From NCBI GenBank assembly GCA_020829485.1, contig JAIVFU010000039.1, positions 1 through 61,446 on the forward strand: a stretch of 61,446 bases of DNA, written 5' to 3'. The DNA is from Nostoc sp. CHAB 5834 (GTDB lineage: Bacteria; Cyanobacteriota; Cyanobacteriia; Cyanobacteriales; Nostocaceae). The position numbers were made by a program, and so were the translations under genes. Positions 36,820 through 45,565 of this stretch are shown here, in pieces. Positions within the stretch are counted from its first letter, which is position 1; every line of letters starts with the position of its first letter. Under the pieces are notes generated by a model. The model had not been told where the DNA came from, did no database searches, and saw only the letters and a program-made list of their open reading frames with translations.

Positions 36820-37320
36820 ATGGTTGAGGCTATCGCTGTTGCTTGGTTATTACTGTTTTTTGGCGATTTTCTATCTACATTCTTTTATCACGTACCCGAG
36901 CACGTTTTTGGTAGCCTACATTTAAAAACGCACCACTCCTGGAAGAAGGACTTCCGCCACTACGCTATTTTGACTTTTAATCCCCAGGTTCTTTTAGATG
37001 GTATCTTAGGAGCTTTGCCTTATGTACTTATAGCAGTAGTCTTGTGGCCTTTCTCTCCCATCGGCGTTATCTCTGGATTACTGCTTGGTCAGTTTCATGT
37101 ATGGTGGAGACACATAAGTGTACTAGGTTGGCAAACTTCAAAGCCTGTCAATATTTTATGCCAAATTCTATTTATTACTACTCCTGAGAGACACTGGTTG
37201 CACCATCACAAAACTAATTTGGGTTTCGGTGATATTTTCACGTTCTTTGAACAACCTGCACAAATGTGGTTACGCTGGCTTCGGCTACTCAGACTTCGTT
37301 TTCGCTACTCTCGGATCTAA
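36820..37320 (+). CDS. fatty-acid hydroxylase/sterol-desaturase-like membrane protein
   Basis: 166 residues with three to four hydrophobic segments and histidine clusters of the di-iron hydroxylase type: HVPEHVF and HLKTHHSW, then HVWWRH, then ERHWLHHH. These ligand clusters face the cytoplasm in PF04116-type hydroxylases. It is shorter than most members, so only the core is present. Substrate unknown. A TTGAGGAG-like ribosome site lies just upstream of the ATG. No partner gene is adjacent. Confidence 0.82.
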   Translation: MVEAIAVAWLLLFFGDFLSTFFYHVPEHVFGSLHLKTHHSWKKDFRHYAILTFNPQVLLDGILGALPYVLIAVVLWPFSPIGVISGLLLGQFHVWWRHISVLGWQTSKPVNILCQILFITTPERHWLHHHKTNLGFGDIFTFFEQPAQMWLRWLRLLRLRFRYSRI

Positions 37321-37678
37321 CCTAAGCTACTGCTAACCTATTTATGTTTTGCCAGACAGAATATTATTCTAGTCTCAGTAATACGCTCACCTACATCTTA
37401 AAAAAAGCTGATTCCCAATTAACGAGTAGTAGCAACAATAGGCATTAATTGACCATAGATTTAACGAAGCAGTTCTTGAAGGGGGCGAGGAGACAAGGAG
37501 AAAGACTCTCACCTCTTGTCCCCTTGCCTCCCCTGCTCCGCCTGCCCCTTGCTTGTTAAATCAGAAGGTAATTCTGGGAAACCTTAATTTGTGAGAGCGA
37601 GAGGCTTTTGCCAGAAGGAACTAGAATTAGGAAACACCTAGCTGGGTTCTTCTGACTTTTGAAATTAGGAGTGCATGT
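37321..37678. other. intergenic region with an imperfect hairpin
   Basis: 358 bases. Contains an imperfect inverted repeat at about 37482-37534 (GGGGCGAGGAGACAAG against CTTGTCCCCTTGCCTCCCC), made of heptamer-like units. No gene seen. Confidence 0.45.
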
Positions 37679-38773
37679 GTGCCAAAATCCCCTAAATATT
37701 TGCTGATTGGATCAACCGAGACTTATAGCGGTAAATCTGCAACTGTTCTGGGTTTGTCTCATCAGCTACAGCAAAAAGGACTGGATATTACCTACGGTAA
37801 ACCGCTTGGTACGTGTTTTAATTCGTCCAGTGGAACCGTAATTGAGGAAGATGTCCAATTCATCGCTCTTAGCCTCAATTTGCCGGAAAACCGTGTTGCA
37901 CCTACAATGCTGGCTTTGGATGAACTAAATGTGCAAAAACGCTTGCGAGGGGAAGACAAAACCGATTATCAGCAGTCCTTAATACAGCAATATTTGCATA
38001 AATCCCAAGGAGATTTGGTGTTACTGGAGGGGCCTGGTGATTTGTCTGAAGGCAATTTGTTTGATTTGTCTTTGCTGCAAATTGCTGAAGTATTGGATGC
38101 TGGCGTGCTGTTAGTAGCCCGCTATAAATCGTTGCTTTCGGTTGAGTCGCTATTGGCTGCGAAAGGGCGTGTGGGCGATCGCTTGATTGGAGTTGTGATC
38201 AATGATATCCCTGTCACCCAACTAGAAGCGGTTGACACTCTCTTGCGCCCATTTTTGGAACAGCAGGGGATTCCGGTGCTAGCAATGCTGCCCAACAGCG
38301 ATTTGCTCCGCAGTGTCAGTGTTGGCGAACTAGTCAAACAGTTAAAGGCTGATGTTCTCTGTCGCAACGATCGCATGGATTTGTTGGTAGAAAGTCTGGC
38401 AATTGGAGCCATGAATGTCAATTCAGCTGTGAAATATTTCCGCAAACGTCGGAATATGGCAGTGGTGACAGGAGGCGATCGCGTGGAAATTCAGCAAGCG
38501 GCTTTGGAAACATCTACCCAATGTTTAATTCTCACCGGGCAACTACCGCCCCCACCGTTCATTCTCAGTCGCGCTGAAGAACTAGAAATACCTATTTTGT
38601 CTGTTGACTTAGATACCCTAACTACTGTAGGAATTGTTGACCGCACTTTTGGTCAAGTCCGTGTCCACGAGCCGATTAAGGTTCAGTATATTCGCAAGTT
38701 GATGTCCGAGCATTTTGACATTGACCGTTTGTTATCCAAACTAGGTTTAACTCCGGCAACGGCATTGTCTTAG
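37679..38773 (+). CDS. BioD-like/phosphotransacetylase-family protein with DRTGG domain
   Basis: 364 residues from GTG 37679, which has a TAGGAG ribosome site seven bases upstream. The N-terminal P-loop domain resembles dethiobiotin synthetase (STETYSGKSATVLGL, LLEGPGDL, GVVINDIP). The C-terminal part is a DRTGG domain (AVVTGGDR, LILTGQLPPPP). The same two-domain N-terminus occurs in long phosphate acetyltransferases, but the catalytic PTA_PTB domain is absent, so it is probably a sensor or regulatory protein rather than an acetyltransferase. The following SLOG-type gene is on the same strand. Confidence 0.82.
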   Translation: MPKSPKYLLIGSTETYSGKSATVLGLSHQLQQKGLDITYGKPLGTCFNSSSGTVIEEDVQFIALSLNLPENRVAPTMLALDELNVQKRLRGEDKTDYQQSLIQQYLHKSQGDLVLLEGPGDLSEGNLFDLSLLQIAEVLDAGVLLVARYKSLLSVESLLAAKGRVGDRLIGVVINDIPVTQLEAVDTLLRPFLEQQGIPVLAMLPNSDLLRSVSVGELVKQLKADVLCRNDRMDLLVESLAIGAMNVNSAVKYFRKRRNMAVVTGGDRVEIQQAALETSTQCLILTGQLPPPPFILSRAEELEIPILSVDLDTLTTVGIVDRTFGQVRVHEPIKVQYIRKLMSEHFDIDRLLSKLGLTPATALS

Positions 38774-39090
38774 ATTCATTGCTCAGTTATCAGTTAGGAG
38801 CCTGTATTGCTGGTAAGGGTATAGCTGGCTCACCGTCACCTCCCAAGGGACGGCGAGCTGTTTCTTTGCGCCCCATAGCTGGGATGTGCTTAGTTGCAGC
38901 AGCTAATCCAAAGGCAGGCATATTGCCGGAAATAGCCTTTTTACTGGTTAAAATTTTTGCTAATCATATTGTCTACGTACAACTGAACCAAACAATCGAA
39001 AATTAGTAGCAATGTTTAACTCAAGTTTTCCTCGTATCTACACGCTGTTTGGTAGAATATCTGGGTCGTTTAATCTGATTTTCTCCATCT
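38774..39090. other. intergenic region, one doubtful small frame
   Basis: 317 bases. A 75-codon frame from 38779 exists but starts in an AGTTATC heptamer and shows no recognisable domain. I see no gene that I can support. Confidence 0.45.
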
Positions 39091-39594
39091 TTGAGCCAAT
39101 CAACAGACCTTATTAACCTAGATACATTAGCGCAAGAACTAGCGACAATCCAGCAAACAGGTTCTAAAAGAATCGCCTTGCTGGGTTCTCGTCATGTCCC
39201 GATTACGCATCAGAATCTTATTGAAATGATGACATACGCCCTAGTTTTATCGGGTAATCGAATCATTACTTCTGGTGCTACAGGTACAAATTCAGCTGCC
39301 ATCAAGGGAGCAACCCGGGCTGATGCAAATTTGTTGACGGTGATTCTACCCCAAAGCCTGGAACGCCAGCCTTTGGAATCGCGCCAGCAACTAGAACAGG
39401 TAATGCATCTAGTCGAAAATCCCAGTAATGATACTCTGTCCCTTGCTGAAGCTAGTTACCTGTGCAACAAGGAGATTGTCTCCCGTTGCCAGCAACTAAT
39501 CTGCTTTGCATTTCACGACAGTCGCACCCTGTTACAAACTTGTCAGGATGCAGAAGAACAAAGAAAAGTGGTGACGCTTTTCTACTTTGATTAG
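39091..39594 (+). CDS. DprA/SLOG-like Rossmann protein
   Basis: 167 residues from a TTG start. The core GSRHVP, MMTYALVLSG and ITSGATGTNSAAIKGA follows the SLOG/DprA pattern (GSR..., strand, SG-x-G-x-D/N-x-x-A-x-x-GA), which binds nucleotides or single-stranded DNA. It lacks the DprA C-terminal winged helix, so it is a minimal SLOG protein. Conserved cyanobacterial type. The exact function is unknown. It follows the DRTGG-domain gene on the same strand. Confidence 0.75.
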   Translation: MSQSTDLINLDTLAQELATIQQTGSKRIALLGSRHVPITHQNLIEMMTYALVLSGNRIITSGATGTNSAAIKGATRADANLLTVILPQSLERQPLESRQQLEQVMHLVENPSNDTLSLAEASYLCNKEIVSRCQQLICFAFHDSRTLLQTCQDAEEQRKVVTLFYFD

Positions 39595-39599
39595 TCATT

Positions 39600-39672
39600 T
39601 GTCATTTGTCTTTTGTCATTTGTATTTGACTAATGACTGATGACTGATGACTAATGACTAAACAACCAATGA
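39600..39672. repeat. heptamer array (TGTCATT / ATGACTA units)
   Basis: A converging run of TTGTCAT and then TGACTAA/TGACTGA units fills the spacer before the MAPEG gene. Comparable arrays occur at about 12912-12950, 25310-25378, 40083-40130, 41828-41940, 48613-48742 and 56935-56990. Confidence 0.8.
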
Positions 39673-39682
39673 CTAATAAGTA

Positions 39683-40081
39683 ATGATAATTTTTTTGTAC
39701 TCGATCGCTGCTGCTGCCGTTCTAATTTACGTGCCATTTTTGCTAGTAGCTTATGCCCGTGTGCGTATTGGGTATGAAATGTTTTCTACTCCTCGCGCTC
39801 TGTTTGATAAATTGCCACCTTATGCCCAACGAGCTACTTGGGCACATCAGAACACCTTTGAAGCGTTTATGGTGTTTGCGGCAGCAGCATTGATGGCTTA
39901 TGTAACTGGTGTAAATTCTTTTACAGCCCAAGTGGCTGCGATCGCCTTTGTGGTAGCCCGTTTGCTATACTCAATTTTTTATATTTTGAATATACCCCTT
40001 TTGCGATCGCTCATGTTTGCCATTGGCATCTTTAGCTCTGGCACTCTCTTTTTCTTGAGCATAATCCAAACTAGTAGTTAA
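39683..40081 (+). CDS. MAPEG-family membrane protein
   Basis: 132 residues, four predicted membrane helices. The family signature region is visible: ARVRIGYEMFSTPRA, AQRATWAHQNTFEAF and VVARLLYSIFYI. MAPEG proteins are trimeric membrane enzymes of glutathione or lipid-peroxide metabolism. The bacterial member's substrate is unknown. Complete and of ordinary length. Confidence 0.9.
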   Translation: MIIFLYSIAAAAVLIYVPFLLVAYARVRIGYEMFSTPRALFDKLPPYAQRATWAHQNTFEAFMVFAAAALMAYVTGVNSFTAQVAAIAFVVARLLYSIFYILNIPLLRSLMFAIGIFSSGTLFFLSIIQTSS

Positions 40082-40228
40082 TTGGGGAGTGGGGAGTGGG
40101 GAATGGGGAGATGAGGGAGCAGGGGAGGATGAGGGAGAAATCAATTCAAAATTAAAGAACTTCTGCCTCCTGCCTTCTCTTTCCCAATTCCCAATCCAAA
40201 ATCTAAAATCTAAAATCTAAAATGTTTT

Positions 40229-40720
40229 ATGGCTTCTACTTTTTCTTTTGACATTGTGAGCGACTTTGACCGACAAGAGTTGGTTAACGCTGTCGATCAA
40301 GTTATCCGAGACATCAAAGGTCGTTACGACCTCAAAGACACTGAAACTACTGTCGAGTTAGTCGAAGAAAGCATTAACGTTAGTACTGACAGCGAGTTTA
40401 CCTTAGATTCTGTACACACCATTCTGCGAGAAAAAGCCGCCAAGCGTAACCTATCCCAGAAAATCTTTGATTTTGGCAAGGTTGAATCAGCCAGTGGTAA
40501 TCGCGTGCGTCAAGAAATCAAACTCAAAAAAGGCATTAGTCAGGAAATCGCTAAACAAATTTCCAAATTGATTCGAGACGAATTCAAAAAAGTACAAGCT
40601 TCAATTCAAGGTGATGCTGTACGGGTTTCTGCCAAATCTAAAGATGACTTACAAGTAGTCATGCAGCGCCTGAAACAAGAAGACTACCCAGCTGCTTTAC
40701 AATTTACAAATTATCGTTAA
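40229..40720 (+). CDS. yajQ: YajQ-family nucleotide-binding protein
   Basis: 163 residues. Recognised by the start [32 protein letters not shown], and the C-terminal [11 protein letters not shown] and [11 protein letters not shown]520/YajQ proteins are two ferredoxin-like domains, reported to bind cyclic di-GMP in some bacteria. In a genome rich in GGDEF-EAL genes this is a plausible effector. Convergent with a GST gene across a shared hairpin. Confidence 0.94.
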   Translation: MASTFSFDIVSDFDRQELVNAVDQVIRDIKGRYDLKDTETTVELVEESINVSTDSEFTLDSVHTILREKAAKRNLSQKIFDFGKVESASGNRVRQEIKLKKGISQEIAKQISKLIRDEFKKVQASIQGDAVRVSAKSKDDLQVVMQRLKQEDYPAALQFTNYR

Positions 40721-40723
40721 CAG

Positions 40724-40765
40724 ATTCGTAATTCGTAGTTAAAAATTCAATTACGAATTACGAAT
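40724..40765. terminator. bidirectional hairpin between yajQ and GST
   Basis: Arms of 17 bases (ATTCGTAATTCGTAGTT, and its near-complement) around an eight-base loop, starting four bases after the yajQ stop and ending just before the convergent GST stop. It is also a copy of a common AATTCGT heptamer-type repeat. Confidence 0.6.
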
Positions 40766-40769
40766 TATT

Positions 40770-41327
40770 TTAAGCCCCTCCGCCAATACTTTTTTGAAAT
40801 GCTGGACGCTCAGATAACTGCTTGATATAGTTCAACACAGCTGGGTAGGGGCTGAGGTCTAGCTTCAGCATCATGGGAATGTAACTCAGAATAGACCCAA
40901 CTGCCACATCAGCAACAGTAAACTCATTACCCAACAAAAAAGGTTGCCGTTCGAGAATCTCATTCAAGAAAGTCAGCAAGCGGGGCATTTCTCGCTCCCG
41001 ATTTGCTTCCACAAAAATCCCTGTAGCGAGGGTAGAATTGCCAAACAACGTCCATTGGGAAAATACAGCACGTTCTTGGAGTGAAAGTGCTGTTTTACCA
41101 TACTTATCGGCAAGATACAGCAAAATTGCCCCAGATTCCCAAAGTTTAAAATCCCCATCAACAATCGCTGGAACTTTACCAACTGGGTTAATTGCCAAAT
41201 ATTCAGGTTTGAGGTGTTCACCCGCCTGCATATCAAGCTTGACAAATTCGTAGGAAATTTCTAATTCTTCTAAATACCACTGAACAATTGACGCTCGACT
41301 ACGAGCGCCACCATAAAGTTTGAGCAT
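40770..41327 (-). CDS. glutathione S-transferase family protein
   Basis: 185 residues. A thioredoxin-like N-terminal domain has the usual cis-Pro and substrate-binding segments (NPVGKVPAIVDG, then LWESGAILLYLADKY), followed by an all-helical C-terminal domain with EFTVADVAVGSILSY. The catalytic position near the N-terminus is in GGARSRAS (Ser). Cytosolic. Six bases separate it from the upstream same-strand gene, so the two are probably one transcript. Confidence 0.92.
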   Translation of the reverse strand: MLKLYGGARSRASIVQWYLEELEISYEFVKLDMQAGEHLKPEYLAINPVGKVPAIVDGDFKLWESGAILLYLADKYGKTALSLQERAVFSQWTLFGNSTLATGIFVEANREREMPRLLTFLNEILERQPFLLGNEFTVADVAVGSILSYIPMMLKLDLSPYPAVLNYIKQLSERPAFQKSIGGGA

Positions 41328-41333
41328 AATTAC

Positions 41334-41798
41334 TTAAAGAACTTTGTGAGTATGAGAATGTTGTTTAACGTTATCTTCTTTGGTGACAACTCTAGCAGCG
41401 TTTAATACCCGCTTGCGCTCAATGGAATACTTAAATTCGCTGTAGTTTGTACCTAAAGGAATCAGAGATTTTGCAGATTCACGACGCTTGTAGGTACGAG
41501 CTGCTGCAAATGCCCGTGGTACAAATTCTTCTCCAAACTGAGCCGACTCTGGGAAGCCATCTGGCAACAGTTGTGAATCGCCATCCAGCACAGATCCCAA
41601 AGTTGTTGCATGAGCCAGCTTATAGGACGTAGGAATGCCCTTTAAGAGCGCTTCCAAAGCCGCAGAGGGAATCGGTTCTATAACTTCGATTTGATAAACT
41701 TCTCCATCTTCTTTGACGAAGCAGGTTGCCAAGCCGATAACAATGTAATCATCGATTGCTAAATCAGGCGCATTGGGATAGGAGATTGCGGTTGTCAT
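41334..41798 (-). CDS. conserved-type cyanobacterial hypothetical protein
   Basis: About 154 residues, taking the start at the ATG at 41798; an alternative at 41813 adds five residues. No family recognised. Contains DYIVIGLATCFVKEDG and IEPIPSAALEAL, and ends in a His-rich tail (KQHSHTHKVL). No signal peptide or membrane segment. Directly upstream of the GST gene (six-base gap), so it may share its regulation. Confidence 0.78.
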   Translation of the reverse strand: MTTAISYPNAPDLAIDDYIVIGLATCFVKEDGEVYQIEVIEPIPSAALEALLKGIPTSYKLAHATTLGSVLDGDSQLLPDGFPESAQFGEEFVPRAFAAARTYKRRESAKSLIPLGTNYSEFKYSIERKRVLNAARVVTKEDNVKQHSHTHKVL

Positions 41799-41813
41799 CG
41801 GAAAATTTCTCAA

Positions 41814-42398
41814 AATTTAAAAATTGAATTTAGGGAATGGGGAATCGGGAATGGGGAAAGAGGAGGCAGAAGTTCTTTAATTTTGAATTGTGAATTGATT
41901 TCTCCCTCATCCTCCCCTACTGCCTGCCCCTCTGCCATCTTTTTCATCTCTAAAGAACGGCTTGTTGGTATTCTACCAATTTGTCGCTCTTGCTACTTGA
42001 CTAGTACAGAACGAAGGAAATAGAGCAACCATTTAAAATCCCTAAAGGGCTTATTCTATAATACTTTTGACTTTTGATTTTTGACCCTTCGACTGCGCTC
42101 AGAGTCAAGGCTGAACGAAGCCGAAGCCTTGATTTTTGAGTTCCGCTTTGCGGTGGTAGCCTTTGAGATTGACATCTGCTATTTCTGGAATTCACCCTAA
42201 GGATGAAGTATTCATGATTAGGTTTGAGGATTAATTGTTTATCTAGGGCGTAGATTTCTCTTGTGCGGCTAGTTAAGTTCTCTCTTGAGTTGCTTTACTG
42301 TAAGCCTAAATACTTTAAAAATAGACATAGTAGTAAAACCACTAACACACGCAAACTAGAATTTGATTCCAAAAAGCACGGATTCAGTGTAGGTAAAT
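41814..42398. other. repeat-rich intergenic region
   Basis: Holds GGGAATC/GGGGAATG heptamers (41828-41940) and a short CCTTCGACTGCGCTCAG palindromic repeat with AAGGCTGAACGAAGCCG (about 42085-42140). No gene supported. Confidence 0.6.
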
Positions 42399-43118
42399 AT
42401 GAATATTCACTCATTTTTAGCTGATGGTGACCAGCAAAATAGCAAATATAAAATTGTTCTAAATATTACACATAAAGCCCAAGCAAAGAGGAAAAATGAC
42501 AGTGGCGAATCTGTTTTAGCCGATCGCTATTTACGCTCTTGTGCTTTAAAGTTGGCTCAACAAGGAGATTATACTGGGGCGATCGCACTTTTAAGCCAAC
42601 TAATTTACCGCCATCCCCACAATGCTATTGATTACAACAACCGGGGGCTAATTTATTTCCAAAGTGGTGAAAGGCAAAAAGCGCTTTTCGACTACAATAC
42701 CGCCCTCAAGCTTAATCCCTATTTGGCTAGTGCTTATAATAATCGGGCAAATTACTACGCGGCTTGTGGAGAATTAGCAGCAGCACTTGCCGACTACGAT
42801 CAAGCGATTGATTTTAATCCTCGCCATGTCCGGGCGTGGATTAACCGAGGCATTACCTGGCGTGATTTGGGGCAATATGAGAAGGCAATTGAGAATTTTG
42901 AGGTAGCACTGCTTTTTGGTCAACTAGAAGGTCATATCTGGGCTGAACGCGGCAGAACTTACCATCTTTGGGGTGACTGGAATTGTGCGATCGCTGATTA
43001 TCGTCGCGCTCTCACTCAACTGCCTTCTATCGACAACAATAAGGATATTACTGGTTGTCGCTTGCGTTTACAACTCGAAAATTGGCTCAACGAGCTGCTA
43101 TCTCAATCAGCGTCCTAG
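42399..43118 (+). CDS. tetratricopeptide-repeat protein
   Basis: 239 residues. About five TPR units occupy residues 45-225, for example YNNRGLIYFQSGERQKAL, YNNRANYYAACGELAAAL, WINRGITWRDLGQYEKAI and WAERGRTYHLWGDW. No signal peptide. A protein-interaction scaffold of unknown partner. Short polar N-terminus. Confidence 0.9.
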   Translation: MNIHSFLADGDQQNSKYKIVLNITHKAQAKRKNDSGESVLADRYLRSCALKLAQQGDYTGAIALLSQLIYRHPHNAIDYNNRGLIYFQSGERQKALFDYNTALKLNPYLASAYNNRANYYAACGELAAALADYDQAIDFNPRHVRAWINRGITWRDLGQYEKAIENFEVALLFGQLEGHIWAERGRTYHLWGDWNCAIADYRRALTQLPSIDNNKDITGCRLRLQLENWLNELLSQSAS

Positions 43119-43345
43119 TTGGTAGATTAGTTCTTCTGGGGGATTTAAAATTCAAAAAGTAGATTCTTTATTTTGAATTGGAGCAAAGCGACGCTGTATC
43201 GCTAATGACTAATAGATGATAGCTAGATAGCTATTCAAAAATTAGCTATTAACCATTATTTATTAGCAATAATATAAATTAACACCCGGTTTATACCTAG
43301 CCTAAATCACAAGAAACTTAAATAATCCCAAATTCGCCATTTGTC

Positions 43346-43756
43346 TTAGGGTGATGACTCTGCTTGTTGATCTTCTAGGCGATCCGGATTCATCAATACG
43401 ACTCGACGCTGGCTAGGATCAAATCGGTATCCTTGTTCTTGCATAATACTTTTAGTTTGCTGAGGATCGAAGTTACGGCTAAATTGCGTTTGCAAACCAT
43501 TGACACGTCCTTCCATCAGCTTGACTTCAGTGCTAATTTCGCGCAACTTTACTTGCTGTGACCAATGATAAGGCAAAAGCTGTGCTAGGGCAGATGCTGC
43601 AACGCCTGTAATCACAACATTAACCGCTATTTTGGCTGTGCTTTCCAGTGCCATCACCTGATAAGAACGTTGACGAAGATGCCGCTTTGGTCGAGGAATG
43701 ACCCGGCGTTTTTGTATAGGTTGTAACGGTGGTCTGGAGGGTTGAATCGCGTTCAT
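43346..43756 (-). CDS. conserved-type membrane protein with coiled coil
   Basis: 136 residues. A basic, Pro/Arg-rich N-terminus, one membrane helix (about 42-62, KIAVNVVITGVAASALAQL), then a predicted coiled coil (VKLREISTEVKLMEGRV) and a conserved-looking tail (GYRFDPSQRRVVLMNPD). Family not recognised by name. Upstream of it on the same strand lies psaM. Confidence 0.75.
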   Translation of the reverse strand: MNAIQPSRPPLQPIQKRRVIPRPKRHLRQRSYQVMALESTAKIAVNVVITGVAASALAQLLPYHWSQQVKLREISTEVKLMEGRVNGLQTQFSRNFDPQQTKSIMQEQGYRFDPSQRRVVLMNPDRLEDQQAESSP

Positions 43757-44008
43757 GATGCTAAAAAATAACCTCGCTGAGTGAAGGGAAGCACTGTAAA
43801 AGCTCTCTGGCGTTAATTACTGCTTGATTTAGCTGTCATATTACTTCATTTTTTTGAAATAGCTACAAGTGTTGTACCAGTTAAAAAATAACCTGGCTTA
43901 CGTAAGTGCAAGGTTCCTAGATACTTATGGCGTAAAGCCACAAGTATCTGGAAATTGCACCCCGTACTGCCAGGATTATTAGCTTTTTAACTGTGTCACA
44001 TCGTAGGC

Positions 44009-44140
44009 TTATTTGTAAAGTTCTGTGGCTAATCGCCAAGCTAGAACTCCTGGGATCAGCGCCACAACTAGAGCGATGTAGACTTGAGTATCTGAGATGG
44101 AAGATATCTGAGCGATGTACAGAGTATCTAAGATAGGCAT
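44009..44140 (-). CDS. psaM: photosystem I subunit XII (PsaM), N-terminally extended
   Basis: 43 residues. The last 29 (ISDTQVYIALVVALIP, GVLAWRLATELYK) are PsaM, the single-helix subunit near the PSI trimer interface, normally about 30-31 residues. Here translation should start at the ATG at 44140, which has a perfect AGGAGG nine bases upstream, giving the extra N-terminus MPILDTLYIAQISS. That extension looks like a degenerate duplicate of the normal start: 44071-44109 and 44110-44140 both begin GAGCGATGTA and share GTATCT and AGAT. No start codon precedes the normal N-terminus more closely. Confidence 0.9.
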   Translation of the reverse strand: MPILDTLYIAQISSISDTQVYIALVVALIPGVLAWRLATELYK

Positions 44141-44296
44141 GGCTGAAAACCTCCTAACCTGAATAGATTTTGAACAGTTCGTTTACTACTTTTCCTTGTT
44201 TTGCCAAGATTGGGGAATATCTTGTTACAAGATGCAACAAAAGCAGTTATTAGTCAGTACTTTTTAATGATTGTTTATTAAAAAATTCATAAAACT

Positions 44297-45565
44297 ATGG
44301 ATTTGTATTTGGGTATCGACTTTGGCACCTCTGGCGCACGCGGTATGGTGATTGACGAGGAAGCTAGCATGCAGGTTGAGGTGCGATATCCCTTCCAGGA
44401 CTCACCAGCCGCCGTTACGCCCAAAATTTGGCAGGAGGCTTTGTTTGTGCTGGTGCAACAAATACCTGACCAATTGCAGCGAGAAATTAAAGCGATCGCA
44501 ATTAATGGTACTTCTTCCACTGTCTTGCTAGTCGATGCTGCTGGCAATCCAACAGATGCACCATTGCTGTACAACGATGCACGGGGATCATTGGTGCTAG
44601 AGCATTTGAGGAGTATCGCACCCCCCAATCATACCGTGTTGAGTGCCACCTCCAGCCTAGCCAAACTTTTGTGGATGAGGCAACAACCCTCTTTTAGTGA
44701 AGCTAGATATTTCCTGCATCAAGCAGATTGGCTGGCGTTTCTCCTACATGGACAGTTGGGGATTAGCGATTACCATAATGCTTTAAAGCTGGGTTATGAC
44801 GTGGAAGAGTTGAAATACCCACAATGGCTAGAATTGTTACAAATACCGATTCAGCTACCCAAAGTTTTAACTCCTGGGACTCCCATTGCCCAATTGCGTC
44901 CTGAAATTGCCGATAAGTTCGGTTTTTCTCGTGATTGTTTGGTGTGTGCTGGTACAACTGATAGTATTGCTGCTTTTCTCGCCAGTGGGGCAAAATTACC
45001 TGGTGAAGCCGTGACTTCCCTTGGTTCAACGTTGGTACTAAAGTTGTTAAGTCGTACCCGCCAAGAAGATGCTAGATATGGAATTTACAGCCATCGCCTG
45101 GGGGATTTGTGGCTGACTGGTGGTGCTTCTAATACTGGAGGTGCAGTACTAAAGCAATTTTTCACGAATGCTGAGTTAGAAAGCCTTAGCCGGGAGATTG
45201 ATGCTTCAATTGCCAGCCGGTTAGATTATTATCCGTTGTTGAAGGCAGGCGATCGCTTTCCGATTAATGATCCGAATCTACCGCCACGTTTGTCACCACG
45301 CCCAGATAATCCAGTGGAATTTTTGCATGGGTTATTAGAAAGCATTGCCCGCATAGAAGCGCGAGGGTATGAATTATTACAAAAAATGGGAGCAGACAAA
45401 TTGAGCCGTGTTTATACTGCTGGCGGTGGTGCGGCGAATGAAACTTGGACTGCAATTAGGGCGCGTCATTTGCAGGTTCCTGTAGTAGCCTCAGTGTACA
45501 CAGAAGCAGCTTACGGAACGGCGCTGTTGGCGATGGGAGGCGGAAGAAGGGGTGAACCAGAGTAA
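44297..45565 (+). CDS. FGGY-family sugar kinase (D-ribulose-kinase-like)
   Basis: 422 residues. An actin-like ATPase fold with the phosphate loop GIDFGTSGARG at residues 5-15, AINGTSSTVLLVD, the catalytic region LLYNDARG, CAGTTDSIAAFLASG and the adenosine motif AGGGAANETW. Shorter than typical xylulokinase and similar in layout to the cyanobacterial/plant XK1 type that phosphorylates D-ribulose. Substrate assignment is from memory of that family. It stands alone. Confidence 0.88.
   Translation: MDLYLGIDFGTSGARGMVIDEEASMQVEVRYPFQDSPAAVTPKIWQEALFVLVQQIPDQLQREIKAIAINGTSSTVLLVDAAGNPTDAPLLYNDARGSLVLEHLRSIAPPNHTVLSATSSLAKLLWMRQQPSFSEARYFLHQADWLAFLLHGQLGISDYHNALKLGYDVEELKYPQWLELLQIPIQLPKVLTPGTPIAQLRPEIADKFGFSRDCLVCAGTTDSIAAFLASGAKLPGEAVTSLGSTLVLKLLSRTRQEDARYGIYSHRLGDLWLTGGASNTGGAVLKQFFTNAELESLSREIDASIASRLDYYPLLKAGDRFPINDPNLPPRLSPRPDNPVEFLHGLLESIARIEARGYELLQKMGADKLSRVYTAGGGAANETWTAIRARHLQVPVVASVYTEAAYGTALLAMGGGRRGEPE

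Noticed and set aside
38779..39006. 75-codon open frame
   Set aside because: Starts in a heptamer-like sequence and has no domain, signal peptide or ribosome site.
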